Assembly (NCBI RefSeq): GCF_002943105.1
Contig: NZ_PTPZ01000001.1
Span: 472,145 to 536,144 of the forward strand
From: Cloacibacterium normanense
GTDB taxonomy: Bacteria; Bacteroidota; Bacteroidia; Flavobacteriales; Weeksellaceae
Direction: 5' to 3'
DNA length: 64,000 nt
Under the pieces are notes generated by a model, which searched no databases, was not told the DNA's origin, and was given only the letters and a program-made list of their open reading frames with translations. This document shows positions 1 through 8,603 of this stretch, in pieces; position 1 is the stretch's first letter, and every line of letters starts with the position of its first letter. The position numbers and the translations under genes are program-made.

Positions 1-1
1 A

Positions 2-307
2 GCGGTTTTAGATGTTATTGAAGAAGAAAATCTATTGCAAAATGCTCAAGAAGTGGGAGATTACTTGGTTTCTTTGCTTCAAAATCAAAAAAAAATTAAA
101 GAAATTCGTTATCAAGGTTTGATGATTGGGATAGATTTGGCTTTTCCTTGCAACGAAGTAAGAAATAGATTGGTTAAAGAATACAAAATGTTGACAGGTA
201 ATGCTTCTACACCAAATACTTTGAGAGTTTTACCTGCTCTGAATGTGAAAAAAGAAGACGTGAAAAAAATCGCAGATGCTTTAATCCAAATTTTAAACGA
301 ATATTAA
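2..307 (+). CDS. argD: Acetylornithine aminotransferase, C-terminal part (cut by window start)
   Basis: The window opens inside this gene, so only about 101 C-terminal codons are visible; the reading frame is open from base 2. ArgD is a PLP-dependent class III aminotransferase that makes N-acetylornithine from the semialdehyde in arginine synthesis. The visible part has the small C-terminal domain of the family: 'GLMIGIDL', a short loop with 'TGNASTPNTLRVLPAL', and a final helix 'VKKIADALIQIL'. The PLP lysine lies outside the window. It is followed after 3 bases by argF', so the two are in one operon. The arginine assignment rests mainly on these neighbours; a succinylornithine-type substrate is also possible because of the argF' variant next door. 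Confidence 0.85.
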   Translation, partial: AVLDVIEEENLLQNAQEVGDYLVSLLQNQKKIKEIRYQGLMIGIDLAFPCNEVRNRLVKEYKMLTGNASTPNTLRVLPALNVKKEDVKKIADALIQILNEY

Positions 308-310
308 AAA

Positions 311-1252
311 ATGAAACAGTTTTTATCCATCTCAGACGTAGAAAATCTTGAAAATCTCGTTCAAGATGCTTTAGAATACAAGAAAAATCCTTTGAAGGAC
401 GAGAATTTAGCTAAAGGGAAAACTTTGGGCTTAATTTTTATGAATTCTAGCCTCAGAACAAGGATGAGTACTCAAAAAGCGGCTGAAAATCTAGGTTTTA
501 AAGTGATGACTTTCAATGCTGGACAAGATTTTTGGGCTTGGGAAACTGAAGATGGAGCAGTGATGAATGGCACTACTGTAGAACATATTAAAGATGCGGC
601 TACGGTTATCGGACAGTATTGCGATGTAGTGGCAATCAGATGTTTTGCAGATTTAAAAAATAAAAAATCAGACACCGAAGAAAAGATTTTAACGCTTTTC
701 CAAAAGTATCTCAATAAACCATTGATTTCTATGGAAGCGGCTACCAGGCATCCTTTGCAAAGTTTGGCAGACACCATTACCATTAAAGAACAATGGAAGG
801 AAACCAGAAAACCTAAAGTAGTTTTAACGTGGGGACCTCACATTAAGCCAATTCCACACGCTGTTGCCAATTCTTTTGCGGAATGGATGAATGCACAAGA
901 TGTAGAATTTGTGATTACGCATCCTGAAGGTTTAGATTTAGACCCAGCATTTGTTGGCGATGCTCAAGTGACTAATAATCAAGAAGAAGCGTTGAAAGAT
1001 GCTGATTTTGTGTATATTAAAAATTGGAGTTCATTTAATGATTACGGAAAAGTTGCAGAAGGTTATGATGATTGGATGCTGACTGAAGAAAAAATGAAAA
1101 TTACGAATAACGGAAGACCGATGCATTGTTTACCAGTTCGTAGAAATGTTGAGGTTAGTGATGAGGTTTTGGATTCTGAACAATCATTGATTTTTGAACA
1201 ATCATACAACAGATTGTTCGCTGCACAAGCAGTTTTGAAAAATATACTTTAA
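311..1252 (+). CDS. argF': N-acetylornithine / N-succinylornithine carbamoyltransferase
   Basis: Transfers the carbamoyl group of carbamoyl phosphate to an N-acylated ornithine, giving N-acylcitrulline; cytosolic. The 313-residue length fits the family. Seen: carbamoyl-phosphate loop 'SSLRTR' at residues 46-51, 'TRHPLQ' in the middle, and the 'HCLPVRRN' substrate loop near residue 270. It is more like the Bacteroides succinylornithine and Xanthomonas acetylornithine enzymes than a classical ornithine carbamoyltransferase, for example in the 'MEAATRHPLQ' stretch. Residue 90, which I recall as the acyl-specificity position (Pro in the Bacteroides fragilis enzyme, Glu in Xanthomonas), is Val here ('NGTTVEHI'), so the acyl group cannot be read off. 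Starts 3 bases after argD. Confidence 0.92.
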   Translation: MKQFLSISDVENLENLVQDALEYKKNPLKDENLAKGKTLGLIFMNSSLRTRMSTQKAAENLGFKVMTFNAGQDFWAWETEDGAVMNGTTVEHIKDAATVIGQYCDVVAIRCFADLKNKKSDTEEKILTLFQKYLNKPLISMEAATRHPLQSLADTITIKEQWKETRKPKVVLTWGPHIKPIPHAVANSFAEWMNAQDVEFVITHPEGLDLDPAFVGDAQVTNNQEEALKDADFVYIKNWSSFNDYGKVAEGYDDWMLTEEKMKITNNGRPMHCLPVRRNVEVSDEVLDSEQSLIFEQSYNRLFAAQAVLKNIL

Positions 1253-1284
1253 AATTTAAGCACTCAACCGCAAAAAATTTATTG

Positions 1285-2085
1285 ATGAAACAAGAACTAT
1301 ACATCATCAAAATTGGTGGAAACGTGATAGATCATCCAGAAAAGTTAGAAGCTTTTTTGAAGGATTTTTCTGAAATTCAAAAACCTAAAATTTTGGTTCA
1401 CGGTGGTGGGAAATTAGCCACCAAACTAGCCGAAAAATTAGAAATTCCACAGGAGTTTTTTGAAGGCAGAAGAATCACTAATCAGGAGACCAGAGATGTT
1501 GCAGTGATGGTTTATGCAGGTTTAATCAATAAAAATATTGTGGCTACTTTGCAAAAAAATGGTTTGAATTCCATCGGTTTTTCTGGAGCTGATGCCAATA
1601 TAATTCCAGCGCACAAAAGACCTGTGAAAAAGGTAGATTTTGGTTGGGTAGGAGATGTAGAAACTGATAAAATAAATGCCATTTTTTTAGAAAAAGTAAT
1701 TTCTGAAAATATTTGTCCGGTTTTTTGTGCCATTACACATGATGGAAACGGTAATTTGCTTAATACCAATGCAGATACCATTGCCTCGAGTTTAGCAGTA
1801 GCTTTATCAGCACATTTTGAAGTAAATTTGGCTTATTGTTTTGAGAAAAATGGAGTTTTAGAGAATGTAGAAGATGAAAATTCAGTCATTCCTAAAATAA
1901 CACCCGAAACTTATATTCAACTCAAAGAAAAAAATATTGTGAATGACGGAATGATTCCGAAAATCGATAATGCTTTTGAAGCGATAGAAAAAGGAGTAAA
2001 ATCAGTATTTATTGTAAAAGAAACTTTTTTGAAGAAACTAATTAACGAAAACGATAGAACGAGTGGAACAGAAATCACCCAATAA
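1285..2085 (+). CDS. argB: Acetylglutamate kinase
   Basis: Phosphorylates N-acetylglutamate (or its acyl analogue), the second step of arginine synthesis; cytosolic amino-acid kinase fold. Seen: N-terminal 'KIGGNVID' nucleotide loop, 'VHGGGKLATKLA' glycine-rich loop, and the C-terminal 'NDGMIPKIDNAFEAIEKG' motif typical of ArgB. I chose the ATG at 1285 because the open frame's earlier codon at 1282 is a TTG giving only one extra residue. Length 266 residues is normal. It lies 32 bases after argF' and overlaps the next gene by 23 bases. No separate promoter was noticed in the short gap. Confidence 0.92.
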   Translation: MKQELYIIKIGGNVIDHPEKLEAFLKDFSEIQKPKILVHGGGKLATKLAEKLEIPQEFFEGRRITNQETRDVAVMVYAGLINKNIVATLQKNGLNSIGFSGADANIIPAHKRPVKKVDFGWVGDVETDKINAIFLEKVISENICPVFCAITHDGNGNLLNTNADTIASSLAVALSAHFEVNLAYCFEKNGVLENVEDENSVIPKITPETYIQLKEKNIVNDGMIPKIDNAFEAIEKGVKSVFIVKETFLKKLINENDRTSGTEITQ

Positions 2086-3145
2086 TTTTTTAGAACTTGG
2101 CGATAATGCTGTAGAATTGCTCAAAAAGCTAATCTCTATCCCTTCTTTCAGTAAAGAAGAAGATAAAACGGCTGATTTAATCGAGGAATATCTTCAGGGA
2201 AAAGGGGTGAAAACTCATCGTCAAGAAAACAATGTTTGGGCTTTCAATCAAAATTTTTCTCCTGAAAAACCAACCATTCTTCTCAATTCTCATCACGATA
2301 CGGTAAAACCTAATTCTGGCTACACTTTAGATCCTTTTACGCCAGTCGTTAAAGACGGTAAATTATATGGTTTGGGTAGTAATGATGCTGGTGGAGCATT
2401 GGTTTCATTGATGGCAACTTTTCTTTATTTTTATAATGCAGATGATTTAAAATACAATATCGTTTACGCAGCAACTGCAGAAGAAGAAAACTCTGGTTTA
2501 GATGGAGTTGAATCGGTACTTCCACATTTTGGAAACTTAGAATTTGCGATTGTGGGTGAGCCTACAGAAATGCAGATGGCGATTGCTGAAAAAGGCTTAA
2601 TGGTGGTAGATTGCGAAGCTTCGGGAACTTCTTCTCACGCAGCGCATCCTAATGATGATAACGCCATTTACAACGCAATTAAGGATATAGAATGGATAAA
2701 AAATTATCAGTTTCCCAAAAAATCTGATGCTTTGGGTGACGTGAAAATGACGGTAAGTGTTATCAATGCGGGAAAATTGCACAATATGGTTCCCAATACT
2801 TGCAGTTTTACCATAGATGTAAGGACTACAGACCAATACACCAATCGTGAAGTTTTAGAAATTATTCAACAAAATATAAAAAGTAAGGCTGTAGCAAGAG
2901 GATTTAGATTGAATTCTTCCTCTATTTCTGTGGAGCATCCTATTGTGAAAGCAGGTTTAGAATTGGGCAGGACTACTTATGGTTCGCCTACCACTTCAGA
3001 TCAAGCTGTAATTCCTTATCCATCACTTAAAATGGGACCAGGTTTGTCGGCGCGTTCGCACAGCAGTGACGAGTTTATTTATGTAGATGAAATTTATGAA
3101 GGCATAAAAATTTACATTCAATTATTATCAAAAATTGTATTTTAA
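2063..3145 (+). CDS. argE: M20 metallo-deacetylase: N-acetylornithine/N-acetylcitrulline deacetylase
   Basis: Zinc-dependent M20-family amidohydrolase that removes the acyl group late in the pathway. Visible metal and catalytic positions: His78-Asp79 in 'SHHDTV', Asp108 in 'GSNDAGG', Glu140-Glu141 in 'TAEEEN', 'GEPTE' around 166, and a C-terminal 'RSHSSDEF' His. Because the operon encodes an acylornithine carbamoyltransferase rather than a plain ornithine one, the likely substrate is N-acetylcitrulline (or succinylcitrulline), as known for Xanthomonas; this is inference from context. The start is a GTG inside the end of argB (23-base overlap); no better in-frame start follows soon, and the overlap suggests translational coupling. 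Confidence 0.85.
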   Translation: MEQKSPNNFLELGDNAVELLKKLISIPSFSKEEDKTADLIEEYLQGKGVKTHRQENNVWAFNQNFSPEKPTILLNSHHDTVKPNSGYTLDPFTPVVKDGKLYGLGSNDAGGALVSLMATFLYFYNADDLKYNIVYAATAEEENSGLDGVESVLPHFGNLEFAIVGEPTEMQMAIAEKGLMVVDCEASGTSSHAAHPNDDNAIYNAIKDIEWIKNYQFPKKSDALGDVKMTVSVINAGKLHNMVPNTCSFTIDVRTTDQYTNREVLEIIQQNIKSKAVARGFRLNSSSISVEHPIVKAGLELGRTTYGSPTTSDQAVIPYPSLKMGPGLSARSHSSDEFIYVDEIYEGIKIYIQLLSKIVF

Positions 3146-3153
3146 AATAATTT

Positions 3154-3244
3154 GGGCAGCTTTTTCCGCCTTCCGCTCCCGCTTTTTTTAGTAACTTTCA
3201 CAAGCTCAGTTACCAAAAAAGAGCTCCGCTCAAGTCGGGCTGCA
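3154..3244. repeat. Imperfect palindromic intergenic element before argH
   Basis: The ends 'GCAGC' (3156-3160) and 'GCTGC' (3238-3242) are complementary. The centre is a hairpin with arms CTTTTTTT-A-GTAACT and AGTTAC-C-AAAAAAG around an 11-base loop. GC-rich 'CCGCCTTCCGCTC' flanks the hairpin, unlike the surrounding AT-rich DNA. It looks like the small dispersed palindromes common between flavobacterial genes; whether it acts as an mRNA stability element or is a parasite cannot be told here. The open frame that runs through it is not credible coding sequence. Confidence 0.6.
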
Positions 3245-3364
3245 CTTTTCAACAAGGTTAAAATGAGAGATAGTATTTTTAACGAAGTTAAAAATCATTG
3301 CGCCTTAACAACATATAAAAATTTAATTAAACAATTTGCGCCTTTGCGTTTAAAACATACAAAA

Positions 3365-4675
3365 ATGAGCAAAAAACTTTGGCAAAAAAATAATTTATCT
3401 GAAAATCAGCATGCTGCTTTGGTAGAAAAATTTACCATTGGTAGAGATGCTGAATTTGATTTGCAACTCGCAAAATACGATGTTTTGGGAAACAAGGCGC
3501 ATGTGAAAATGTTGGCAACCATTGGTCTGATTGAAGAATCTGAATTGCCAAAAATTTTAGAAGAATTAGATAATATTGCACTTCAAATAGAAGAAGGAAA
3601 GTTTGTCATCGAAGAAGGAATAGAAGATGTGCATTCACAAATCGAATTTCAATTAACTCAGAAATTAGGAGATATTGGTAAGAAAATTCACTCTGCGCGT
3701 TCTAGAAATGATCAAGTTTTGGTGGATATTAAACTCTTCCTCAAAAATGAAATTCTAGAAATTAAAGATTTGGTGAAAAATCTTTTCCAGACTTTACAAA
3801 AATTAAGCAATCAGCATCAAGATAAGCTCATTCCCGGTTATACGCATTTTCAAATTGCGATGCCTTCCTCTTTTGGACTGTGGTTTGGAGCATATGCAGA
3901 AGCGTTGATAGATGATTTAGAAATGCTTTTGGCTGCGTATAAAATCACCAATAAAAATCCTTTAGGTTCTGGTGCTGGTTATGGTTCTTCGTTTCCGATT
4001 AATCGTACTTTAACAACAGAATTACTGGAGTTTGAAACACTAAACTACAATGTAGTTTATGCACAAATGACACGCGGAAAGTCTGAAAAAACTTTGGCAA
4101 CTGCCATTTCAGCTATTGCGCATACTTTGAGCAAATTAGCCTATGATGTGTGTCTATACATGAATCAGAATTTCGGATTTATCACATTTCCAGATACTTT
4201 CACTACGGGAAGCAGCATTATGCCACACAAAAAAAATCCAGATATTTTTGAGTTAATTCGTGGTAAATGTAATATTTTGCAAGGTGTTCCTACGGAATTA
4301 ACATTGCTCACCAATAATTTACCTTCTGGTTATCACCGAGAAATGCAATTGACCAAAGAAGTGCTTTTTCCTGCAATTAATACCATCAAAGATTGTCTTT
4401 ACATCACAGAATATACCTTGAATCACATTCAGGTAAAAGATAATATTTTGGAAGACGAAAAGTATCAATACCTTTTCAGTGTGGAGAATGTAAATGATTT
4501 GGTTTTAAATGGAGTTTCGTTCCGAGATGCTTATGTTCAGGTTGGTCAAAGTATTGAAAATCAATATTTTGAACCGAATAAAAACTTAAATCATACCCAC
4601 GAAGGTAGCATAGGGAATCTTTGCAACGAAGAAATTAAAGAAGAATTCTCAAAAGTTTTTGAGAAATTTAAATAG
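3365..4675 (+). CDS. argH: Argininosuccinate lyase
   Basis: Splits argininosuccinate to arginine and fumarate, the last pathway step; cytosolic fumarase/aspartase superfamily tetramer. Seen: the family signature 'GSSIMPHKKNPD', 'SARSRNDQ' (about residue 110) and 'GYTHFQ'. I chose the ATG at 3365 ('MSKKLWQK'); the frame is open for 71 more codons upstream, but that stretch translates a palindromic repeat and has no family similarity. Length 436 residues is a little short of the E. coli protein but normal for Bacteroidota. A 219-base gap holding the palindrome separates it from argE; argininosuccinate synthase is not in the window. Confidence 0.94.
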   Translation: MSKKLWQKNNLSENQHAALVEKFTIGRDAEFDLQLAKYDVLGNKAHVKMLATIGLIEESELPKILEELDNIALQIEEGKFVIEEGIEDVHSQIEFQLTQKLGDIGKKIHSARSRNDQVLVDIKLFLKNEILEIKDLVKNLFQTLQKLSNQHQDKLIPGYTHFQIAMPSSFGLWFGAYAEALIDDLEMLLAAYKITNKNPLGSGAGYGSSFPINRTLTTELLEFETLNYNVVYAQMTRGKSEKTLATAISAIAHTLSKLAYDVCLYMNQNFGFITFPDTFTTGSSIMPHKKNPDIFELIRGKCNILQGVPTELTLLTNNLPSGYHREMQLTKEVLFPAINTIKDCLYITEYTLNHIQVKDNILEDEKYQYLFSVENVNDLVLNGVSFRDAYVQVGQSIENQYFEPNKNLNHTHEGSIGNLCNEEIKEEFSKVFEKFK

Positions 4676-4696
4676 GATGGAGTGGAATAATTGAAT

Positions 4697-4738
4697 TAAA
4701 AAAGCTTTAAACAGAATGGTTTAAAGCTTATTTTTTTT
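4697..4738. terminator. Bidirectional intrinsic terminator between argH and the Lrp gene
   Basis: A perfect 11-bp stem, AAGCTTTAAAC (4702-4712) and its complement (4719-4729), with a 6-base loop, is followed by a T-run on the plus strand and preceded by an A-run that serves as T-run on the minus strand. It overlaps the last codons of the convergent regulator. Confidence 0.85.
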
Positions 4739-5248
4739 AGACGAATTTTTCTCATTTTCCATATCCAATTGGTATTCTTTTTCTATGAGTTTATAAGTGT
4801 TTTCTCTTTTGATTTCGTTCAGAACAATACTGCTGTGATATTGATAAATATTTGGAGTGTTAGCTAAAACATTGGTAATGAAATTGTTGTAGGTGTCAAT
4901 GTTATTGGTGGCGATTTTCAACATATAATCATAAGTACCAGACAAACTAAGCACTTCTTGTACTTCATCATACTGTTTAATTTCTTGCTCAAATTCATCT
5001 AGCGATTGTTTCGATTGATTTCTGATTGTCACGTTACAATAAGCCACTAAATCAATGCCTATTTTCTTACGATTGAGAATAGCAGCATATTTTTCTATAA
5101 AACCATTTTTTTCTAAATACTTAATTCTGTCGTAAGTTGGGGTAAAAGATAAGCCAATTTTCTCTCCGATTTCTTTTACCGAATAGTTAGAATTTCTTTG
5201 AAGCAAATCTAATATTTGTAAATCTTTTTGATCTAAATTTTGACTCAT
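4721..5248 (-). CDS. Lrp/AsnC-family transcription regulator
   Basis: A 175-residue DNA-binding regulator with the Lrp/AsnC architecture: N-terminal helix-turn-helix ('LDQKDLQILDLLQRNSNYSV' region, residues 5-60, with 'IGEKIGLS' and 'RIKYLEKNGFI') and a C-terminal RAM/ligand-binding alpha-beta domain (about 70-150), including the 'LSGTYDYMLKIA' strand-turn that corresponds to the 'GDYD' effector motif. Members respond to amino acids and often control amino-acid metabolism. It sits convergent to the arginine operon, so a role there is possible but not shown. The basic C-terminal tail ends inside the shared terminator. It has its own upstream TATATTTG element. Confidence 0.9.
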   Translation of the reverse strand: MSQNLDQKDLQILDLLQRNSNYSVKEIGEKIGLSFTPTYDRIKYLEKNGFIEKYAAILNRKKIGIDLVAYCNVTIRNQSKQSLDEFEQEIKQYDEVQEVLSLSGTYDYMLKIATNNIDTYNNFITNVLANTPNIYQYHSSIVLNEIKRENTYKLIEKEYQLDMENEKNSSKKNKL

Positions 5249-5274
5249 TAGCTTTATTTATAGTGGTTCAGAAA

Positions 5275-5282
5275 CAAATATA
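5275..5282 (-). promoter_or_regulatory. Bacteroidota-type -7 promoter element for the Lrp gene
   Basis: On the minus strand this reads TATATTTG, matching the TAnnTTTG -7 consensus of the Bacteroidota primary sigma factor, 26 bases before the start codon. No convincing -33 box was identified. Confidence 0.55.
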
Positions 5283-5365
5283 CACTAATTTTTTTAATTT
5301 TTTTAACAGAATTCTTCCTCATTGAAGTAAAACTTTAGCTTAAAAACATTTTCAGAAATTTTATT

Positions 5366-6061
5366 TTACTCTTTCTTTACATTATGTAAAATATTTTCTA
5401 ATAAGTCAATTTGGGTTTTCTGAATTTCGAGTAAATCCTGTTGATAGTGAATGATTAAATGGTCTATTTTTTCGTGTAATTCTCTGATTTCTAGTTCACT
5501 TTTTAGATTGATTTTGTAATCTTTTTTGGCGCGTTCTCTATCTTTTTCTTCTTGTCGGTTTTGGCTCATCATAATCACAGGAGCCTGAATTGCCGCAATA
5601 CAAGATAAAATTAAGTTCAATAAAATGAATGGATAAGGGTCAAATCCATGATTAGAAAGCCAAAAAACATTCAGCAAAATCCAAACGATTAAAAAACTCA
5701 TGAAAAAGATGATGAAACCCCAACTTCCCCCAAATTCTGCTACTTTATCTGCCAATTTTTGACCGAAAGTAATTTCTTTTTCATCTTCTTCCACTTCTGT
5801 AGAAATCATGGTGTTTTTAGAAACAGATTGAATGACTTGTTTTTCTACTTTGGTTAGGTTTCCTAATTTTTTGTTGAGAAATTCAGAGATATATTTTTCT
5901 CGATAATCATTCATTTCTTCAATGCTCAAAAAACAACTTTTAGAAAAATTTGGATGCGTTTTATTGATAAAATGAAGCAAAGATTGTCTGATATTTTTAG
6001 CGGAAATTTTTTCGTTTTCGGGAAATTCTTTCCCAGATAAATCACTTCTGAAAGTATTCAT
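5366..6061 (-). CDS. DUF1003 membrane protein
   Basis: 231 residues; function unknown. The core (about 115-195) has two hydrophobic helices, 'WGFIIFFMSFLIVWILLNVFW' split over residues about 114-135 and 'PFILLNLILSCIAAIQAPVI' about 148-168, then 'MMSQNRQEEKDR' and a charged coiled-coil C-terminus 'EIRELHEKIDHLI'. This FDPYPF-LLN-QAP-MMSQNR pattern is the DUF1003 signature. The soluble N-terminal part (about 1-105) is Lys/Glu-rich. It sits between the Lrp gene and a lipoprotein gene on the same strand (32-base gap to the latter), with no further functional hint. Confidence 0.85.
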   Translation of the reverse strand: MNTFRSDLSGKEFPENEKISAKNIRQSLLHFINKTHPNFSKSCFLSIEEMNDYREKYISEFLNKKLGNLTKVEKQVIQSVSKNTMISTEVEEDEKEITFGQKLADKVAEFGGSWGFIIFFMSFLIVWILLNVFWLSNHGFDPYPFILLNLILSCIAAIQAPVIMMSQNRQEEKDRERAKKDYKINLKSELEIRELHEKIDHLIIHYQQDLLEIQKTQIDLLENILHNVKKE

Positions 6062-6093
6062 ATTGATTAAATTTTATGAAGTTTTTACGGTGC

Positions 6094-7188
6094 TTAAACA
6101 CCAAAATAGAGATTGGTTTTTTTAGAAATTTTCCATTTTTCATTGATAAATTCTGCGCTAATGTTTCCTGAACCTTTTTGATCAGCATAATCTATATCAT
6201 AAGTATTAGGATAGAATTTATTTTCAGAAATTTTGCTGTATTTTACACTGAAAAAATGGTCTAAAACATCTTCTTTAATAGGAATTTGTTCTTCGGTGTT
6301 ATAAAAAAGAAATTTTCTGTTTTTGGGATTGATTTGATTGAAATAATCACAGTCGGTCAAGACTTCTGTGAAACTGTAATGTGTTTTTGGCGAAGTTTCA
6401 TCTACGATGGCTTCGTACATTGCAGAGAATTTAGAAGAAACAGATGCGTATCTAGGATTGGCATCTTCGAAATCATTGAGTCCATCATCATCACTATCTT
6501 TTTGGGTTGGATTTAAACCAATGAATTGTTCAAACAAGTCATTGTAACCATCTTGGTCGCTGTCTTTTTTAATTTCATCAAGTGGAATAGAAAATTCTAC
6601 ATCATCTTTTATCACTTCATATTTTGGCAAAATAGGAAAAGACGAAAGTCGAGTAACTTTTACGATGCTTCCGCTTAAATGAACAGCATTCTCACTCAAA
6701 AATGTGAAATTGGGTGCATTAAAATCATAATTCACAAAAGCATTTTGGGTAAGTCCGAGAAAATAAGGTTTCGCTTTTTGATTTCCAGATTTTTCAATGA
6801 GCCAAAGTCCGTATTTATTTTTGGCGAGAGCAAATTCTCTATTTCTTGCTAAATATTCAAATTCAGGAAGTTCTTCATAAAACTTTTTGAAATAGATTTT
6901 ATATTCATTGGTTTTTAAATACTCTTGTTGTTTTTTTATTTCAATTTCATTGTGTTTTAGAACATTTTCAAAGCTGTTTTTGTGTTCATTGGTTACAAAA
7001 TGAATATGTTTCGGGAAATTCTTTATAATATCTTCTTTTGATGGTTCTAGATATTGCTTTTTAGGCGTTTCTTTACCCACTTTTACAATTTGGAAACAAT
7101 TTTCTTCAATAGATTTCTGATTGAAAGTTTCTGGTTTTTTGTCGCAAGAAATAAGCGCTGCCAAGAATAAAAAATTTAAAAATTTCAT
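6094..7188 (-). CDS. Lipoprotein with thrombospondin type-3-like calcium repeats
   Basis: 364 residues; no enzyme family recognised. The N-terminus is a lipoprotein signal with lipobox 'LISC' (Cys15), so the mature protein is membrane anchored. Around residues 208-242 it has two Asp-rich turns ('DSDQDGYNDLFE' and 'DSDDDGLNDFED') of the thrombospondin type-3 kind that bind calcium and often act as rigid spacers in Bacteroidota surface proteins. The rest is mixed alpha/beta with no clear motif. It is divergent from dgt (48-base shared promoter gap) and probably co-transcribed with the DUF1003 gene. Likely a cell-envelope protein. Confidence 0.75.
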   Translation of the reverse strand: MKFLNFLFLAALISCDKKPETFNQKSIEENCFQIVKVGKETPKKQYLEPSKEDIIKNFPKHIHFVTNEHKNSFENVLKHNEIEIKKQQEYLKTNEYKIYFKKFYEELPEFEYLARNREFALAKNKYGLWLIEKSGNQKAKPYFLGLTQNAFVNYDFNAPNFTFLSENAVHLSGSIVKVTRLSSFPILPKYEVIKDDVEFSIPLDEIKKDSDQDGYNDLFEQFIGLNPTQKDSDDDGLNDFEDANPRYASVSSKFSAMYEAIVDETSPKTHYSFTEVLTDCDYFNQINPKNRKFLFYNTEEQIPIKEDVLDHFFSVKYSKISENKFYPNTYDIDYADQKGSGNISAEFINEKWKISKKTNLYFGV

Positions 7189-7219
7189 AGCTAAATTTTT
7201 AGATATTAAATTTAAGACT

Positions 7220-7227
7220 TATTTTTG
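7220..7227 (+). promoter_or_regulatory. Possible -7 promoter element for dgt
   Basis: TATTTTTG matches TAnnTTTG. It lies only 9 bases before the dgt ATG, so if used the mRNA would be almost leaderless. This makes it a weak call. Confidence 0.35.
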
Positions 7228-7236
7228 AATTAGATT

Positions 7237-8595
7237 ATGATTCTAAACACAATTTTTACCAATCAGAGAACCGGAAACCACGTTCAGAACATTGTTTCAC
7301 GTACAGATTTCCAGAGAGATTTTGACCGAATTATCTTTTCTTCGGCATTCAGAAGATTACAAAACAAAACTCAGGTTTTCCCGCTTCCAGGAAGTGTTTT
7401 CGTGCACAATCGTCTCACGCATTCGCTAGAAGTTTCTTCTGTGGGAAGAAGTTTGGGGAGTCTTGCTGGCGAATTTATCGTTCAAAATTTTGAAAACGAA
7501 CTCACCGAAGTTTCTAAAAATTTCTATCTCTATAATCTCAATAATGTGATTGCAGCGGCTTGTCTTTGTCATGACATTGGCAATCCTGCATTCGGACATT
7601 CTGGTGAAGATGCAATTGCTAGTTTTTTTGAAAAAAATGAATCAGAATTAAAGCCAAAATTCACTGAAAAAGAATGGGCAGATTTGGTAAATTTCGAAGG
7701 AAATGCTAATGCCATCAGAATTCTTACGCACAAACAAACTGGTAAAGACGAAGGCGGAACTCAACTTACCTATACTACTTTGGCAAGTATTGCCAAATAT
7801 CCTTGCGAAGCAATTGCTAAGAAAAAAGGTCACGTTAATCGTAAGAAATTTGGGTTTTTCCAAAGTGAAAAACAGACGTTTCTGAATATTGCGAATGCTA
7901 CCAAAATGATAGTAGAAAGTGAAGAACCTGCGATTTTTAAACGTCATCCTTTCGTTTGGCTGGTAGAAGCTGCAGACGATATTTGTTATAACATTATCGA
8001 CATGGAAGATGCGCACAGATTGGGAATTATTTCTACTGCTGACTGCGAAAATCTTTTCATGGATTTGATACAGTCTGTCAACGAAAAAGACGCCAAAAGA
8101 AGTGCAGAGAAATTGCTTTTATTTTCGAATAAAAATGAGAGAATTTCTTATCTGAGAGCCAAAGTGATTAATGCACTCATCAATAAATCTACAGAATTAT
8201 ATCAACAACATTTCTCTGAAATTATAGACGGAACTTTAAATAAAGCTTTGCTAGATATTTTTAAATCTGTGAGTGAATCTTTTCAAGAAGTGGAACGTTT
8301 TTCTATCGAAAAAATATATGGTCACAGAAGTGTGGTAGAAATAGAAAATGCTGGTTACAACGTAATGTATGAGCTTTTGAACCATTTTATTCCGCCGATT
8401 ATTAAAGAAAAATCAGAGCGAAAAGGTTTTGAGAAAAAAGCATTACAATTGATTCCTTCACAATTTATTTATGAAGATGGAACGGTTTATGAGAAAGTTC
8501 TCGGAGTCCTGGATTTCGTTTCTGGAATGACGGATAATTTCGCAACTGATTTGTATAGAAAAATTAAAGGAATAGATATTGGAATGACGATGTAA
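7237..8595 (+). CDS. dgt: Deoxyguanosinetriphosphate triphosphohydrolase (HD-domain dNTPase)
   Basis: Hydrolyses dGTP (or other dNTPs) to the nucleoside and tripolyphosphate; cytosolic, controls dNTP pools. The HD metal centre is visible: His62 in 'NRLTHSLEV', His112-Asp113 in 'CLCHDIGNP', followed by 'FGHSGEDAI' and a later Asp in 'VEAADDICY'. The N-terminal 'RDFDRIIFSSAFRRLQNKTQ' is the usual dGTPase entry motif. At 452 residues it is in the normal range for the long type. Some family members restrict phage by draining dNTPs, but nothing around this gene points that way. Monocistronic; downstream is a repeat region. Confidence 0.92.
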   Translation: MILNTIFTNQRTGNHVQNIVSRTDFQRDFDRIIFSSAFRRLQNKTQVFPLPGSVFVHNRLTHSLEVSSVGRSLGSLAGEFIVQNFENELTEVSKNFYLYNLNNVIAAACLCHDIGNPAFGHSGEDAIASFFEKNESELKPKFTEKEWADLVNFEGNANAIRILTHKQTGKDEGGTQLTYTTLASIAKYPCEAIAKKKGHVNRKKFGFFQSEKQTFLNIANATKMIVESEEPAIFKRHPFVWLVEAADDICYNIIDMEDAHRLGIISTADCENLFMDLIQSVNEKDAKRSAEKLLLFSNKNERISYLRAKVINALINKSTELYQQHFSEIIDGTLNKALLDIFKSVSESFQEVERFSIEKIYGHRSVVEIENAGYNVMYELLNHFIPPIIKEKSERKGFEKKALQLIPSQFIYEDGTVYEKVLGVLDFVSGMTDNFATDLYRKIKGIDIGMTM

Positions 8596-8603
8596 TTTTC
8601 ATG

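Noticed and set aside
3152..3364. 71-codon N-terminal extension of argH
   Set aside because: Starts in a palindromic repeat; the family N-terminus begins at 3365.
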